Below, piece by piece: positions 63,439 through 64,000 of a stretch of 64,000 nt of DNA (position 1 is the stretch's first letter; each line of letters opens with the position of its first letter). Source of the DNA: Chaenocephalus aceratus (Eukaryota; Chordata; Actinopteri; Perciformes; Channichthyidae). The stretch spans positions 40,809,668 to 40,873,667 of the forward strand of contig CM043787.1 of assembly GCA_023974075.1 (NCBI GenBank), read 5' to 3'. Under the pieces are notes generated by a model, which did not search any database, was not told where the DNA came from, and saw only the letters and a program-made list of their open reading frames with translations. Position numbers and translations under genes: made by a program.

Positions 63439-64000
63439 GAGAGTGAAAGGTGAGGGTGAGACAGGATAATGGGTGGTGAATGAGGAAGGAGACAACAAGG
63501 CTTAGTAATGTGGAGGTAGAATGACAGAGTGGTGGTGATACAGGTGAGAGCGGGCTTCACCAGCATTAGTTATGGTTTCCTTCCATTATATTCCTACAAT
63601 GACACCCATATCCTTTCAGATGTAATGTGACAGTTGCATGTGACACTTTTATGAGGCTATTCCAGCTGCAATATCAGTACATCATTTTTACAACAAGTAT
63701 TCTGCTGTTTGTACCTGCACGGAGCATACTGTAGACAACCTCAAAATAATCCTGCTGTTAAAGCAATAGTATGATGTTTTATAGAACATTGTTGCTTTTT
63801 GTTAACTTTGATCAGAAGATCAATACCACCATGATACACTGTAGCCTCTGTCTGTTAAATAAGATATTTACTTAACTTGGGATAAAGACCAGAAACAAAT
63901 AGAAACAGTCTGGAACAAGAAAGTCCATCTTCATCTTTATATAAAGTGTAATTATCTACTTTATTACAGTATGGTATACCAACTGTTCAGTGGTAGACAA

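Overview
This window is vertebrate nuclear DNA, most likely from a teleost fish. The evidence is split, GT-AG-spliced exons, very long intronic (GT)n, (CA)n and (CT)n arrays, a Rex3/RTE retrotransposon, a tRNA-derived SINE and many terminal-inverted-repeat DNA transposons. About 3.4% of the window is coding. All recognisable coding sequence belongs to one plus-strand gene, mdga1 (MAM domain-containing GPI anchor protein 1). Identification is from remembered family sequence, not from a database search.

Gene layout. Eleven internal exons lie between 4925 and 60760 and join in phase: Ig2 (two exons, 4925-5121 and 6631-6763), Ig3 (20172-20429), Ig4 (22769-23098), Ig5 (23972-24272), Ig6 (31142-31408), fibronectin III (31589-31737 and 58187-58367), a 24-nt linker microexon (58494-58517) and the first part of the MAM domain (60267-60419 and 60599-60760). 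The signal peptide and Ig1 exons must lie upstream. The end of the MAM domain and the GPI signal must lie downstream. The Ig5 exon carries one extra G (within 24031-24033) that breaks the frame.

Mobile and repeat content by region. 0.65-2.9 kb: a hAT element with 8-bp target duplications, apparently nested in an older GC-rich element. 7.66-8.05 kb: a Kolobok-like TTAA-flanked MITE. 8.9-9.8 kb: a LINE 3' end and two tRNA-like pseudogenes. 14.5-14.8 kb: a second LINE 3' end. 15.69-17.14 kb: a nested transposon carrying SANT/Myb-like and THAP-like fragments. 19.48-19.78 kb: a short hAT MITE. 25.87-27.47 kb: a second copy of the TTAA MITE, split by another inverted-repeat element. 57.85-58.05 kb: a SINE.

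The largest structural feature is a 12.5-kb direct repeat, 32132-44646 and 44747-57303, separated only by a 100-N gap. Both copies terminate exactly at the gap, so I read this as overlapping contig ends that were never merged (a false duplication), not biology. Each copy holds a 3.0-kb transposon with about 520-bp inverted repeats and 7-bp target duplications, a 5'-truncated Rex3 with an expanded 15-bp coding minisatellite, and a BED zinc-finger (hAT) fragment set in CA repeats. If the duplication is false, the real intron inside the FNIII domain is about 13.8 kb, not 26.4 kb.

I found no prokaryotic genes, CRISPR arrays, functional RNA genes or multi-gene systems. The most notable items are the assembly duplication, the frameshift, the unclassified long-TIR element, and some exon-adjacent repeats that could affect splicing.
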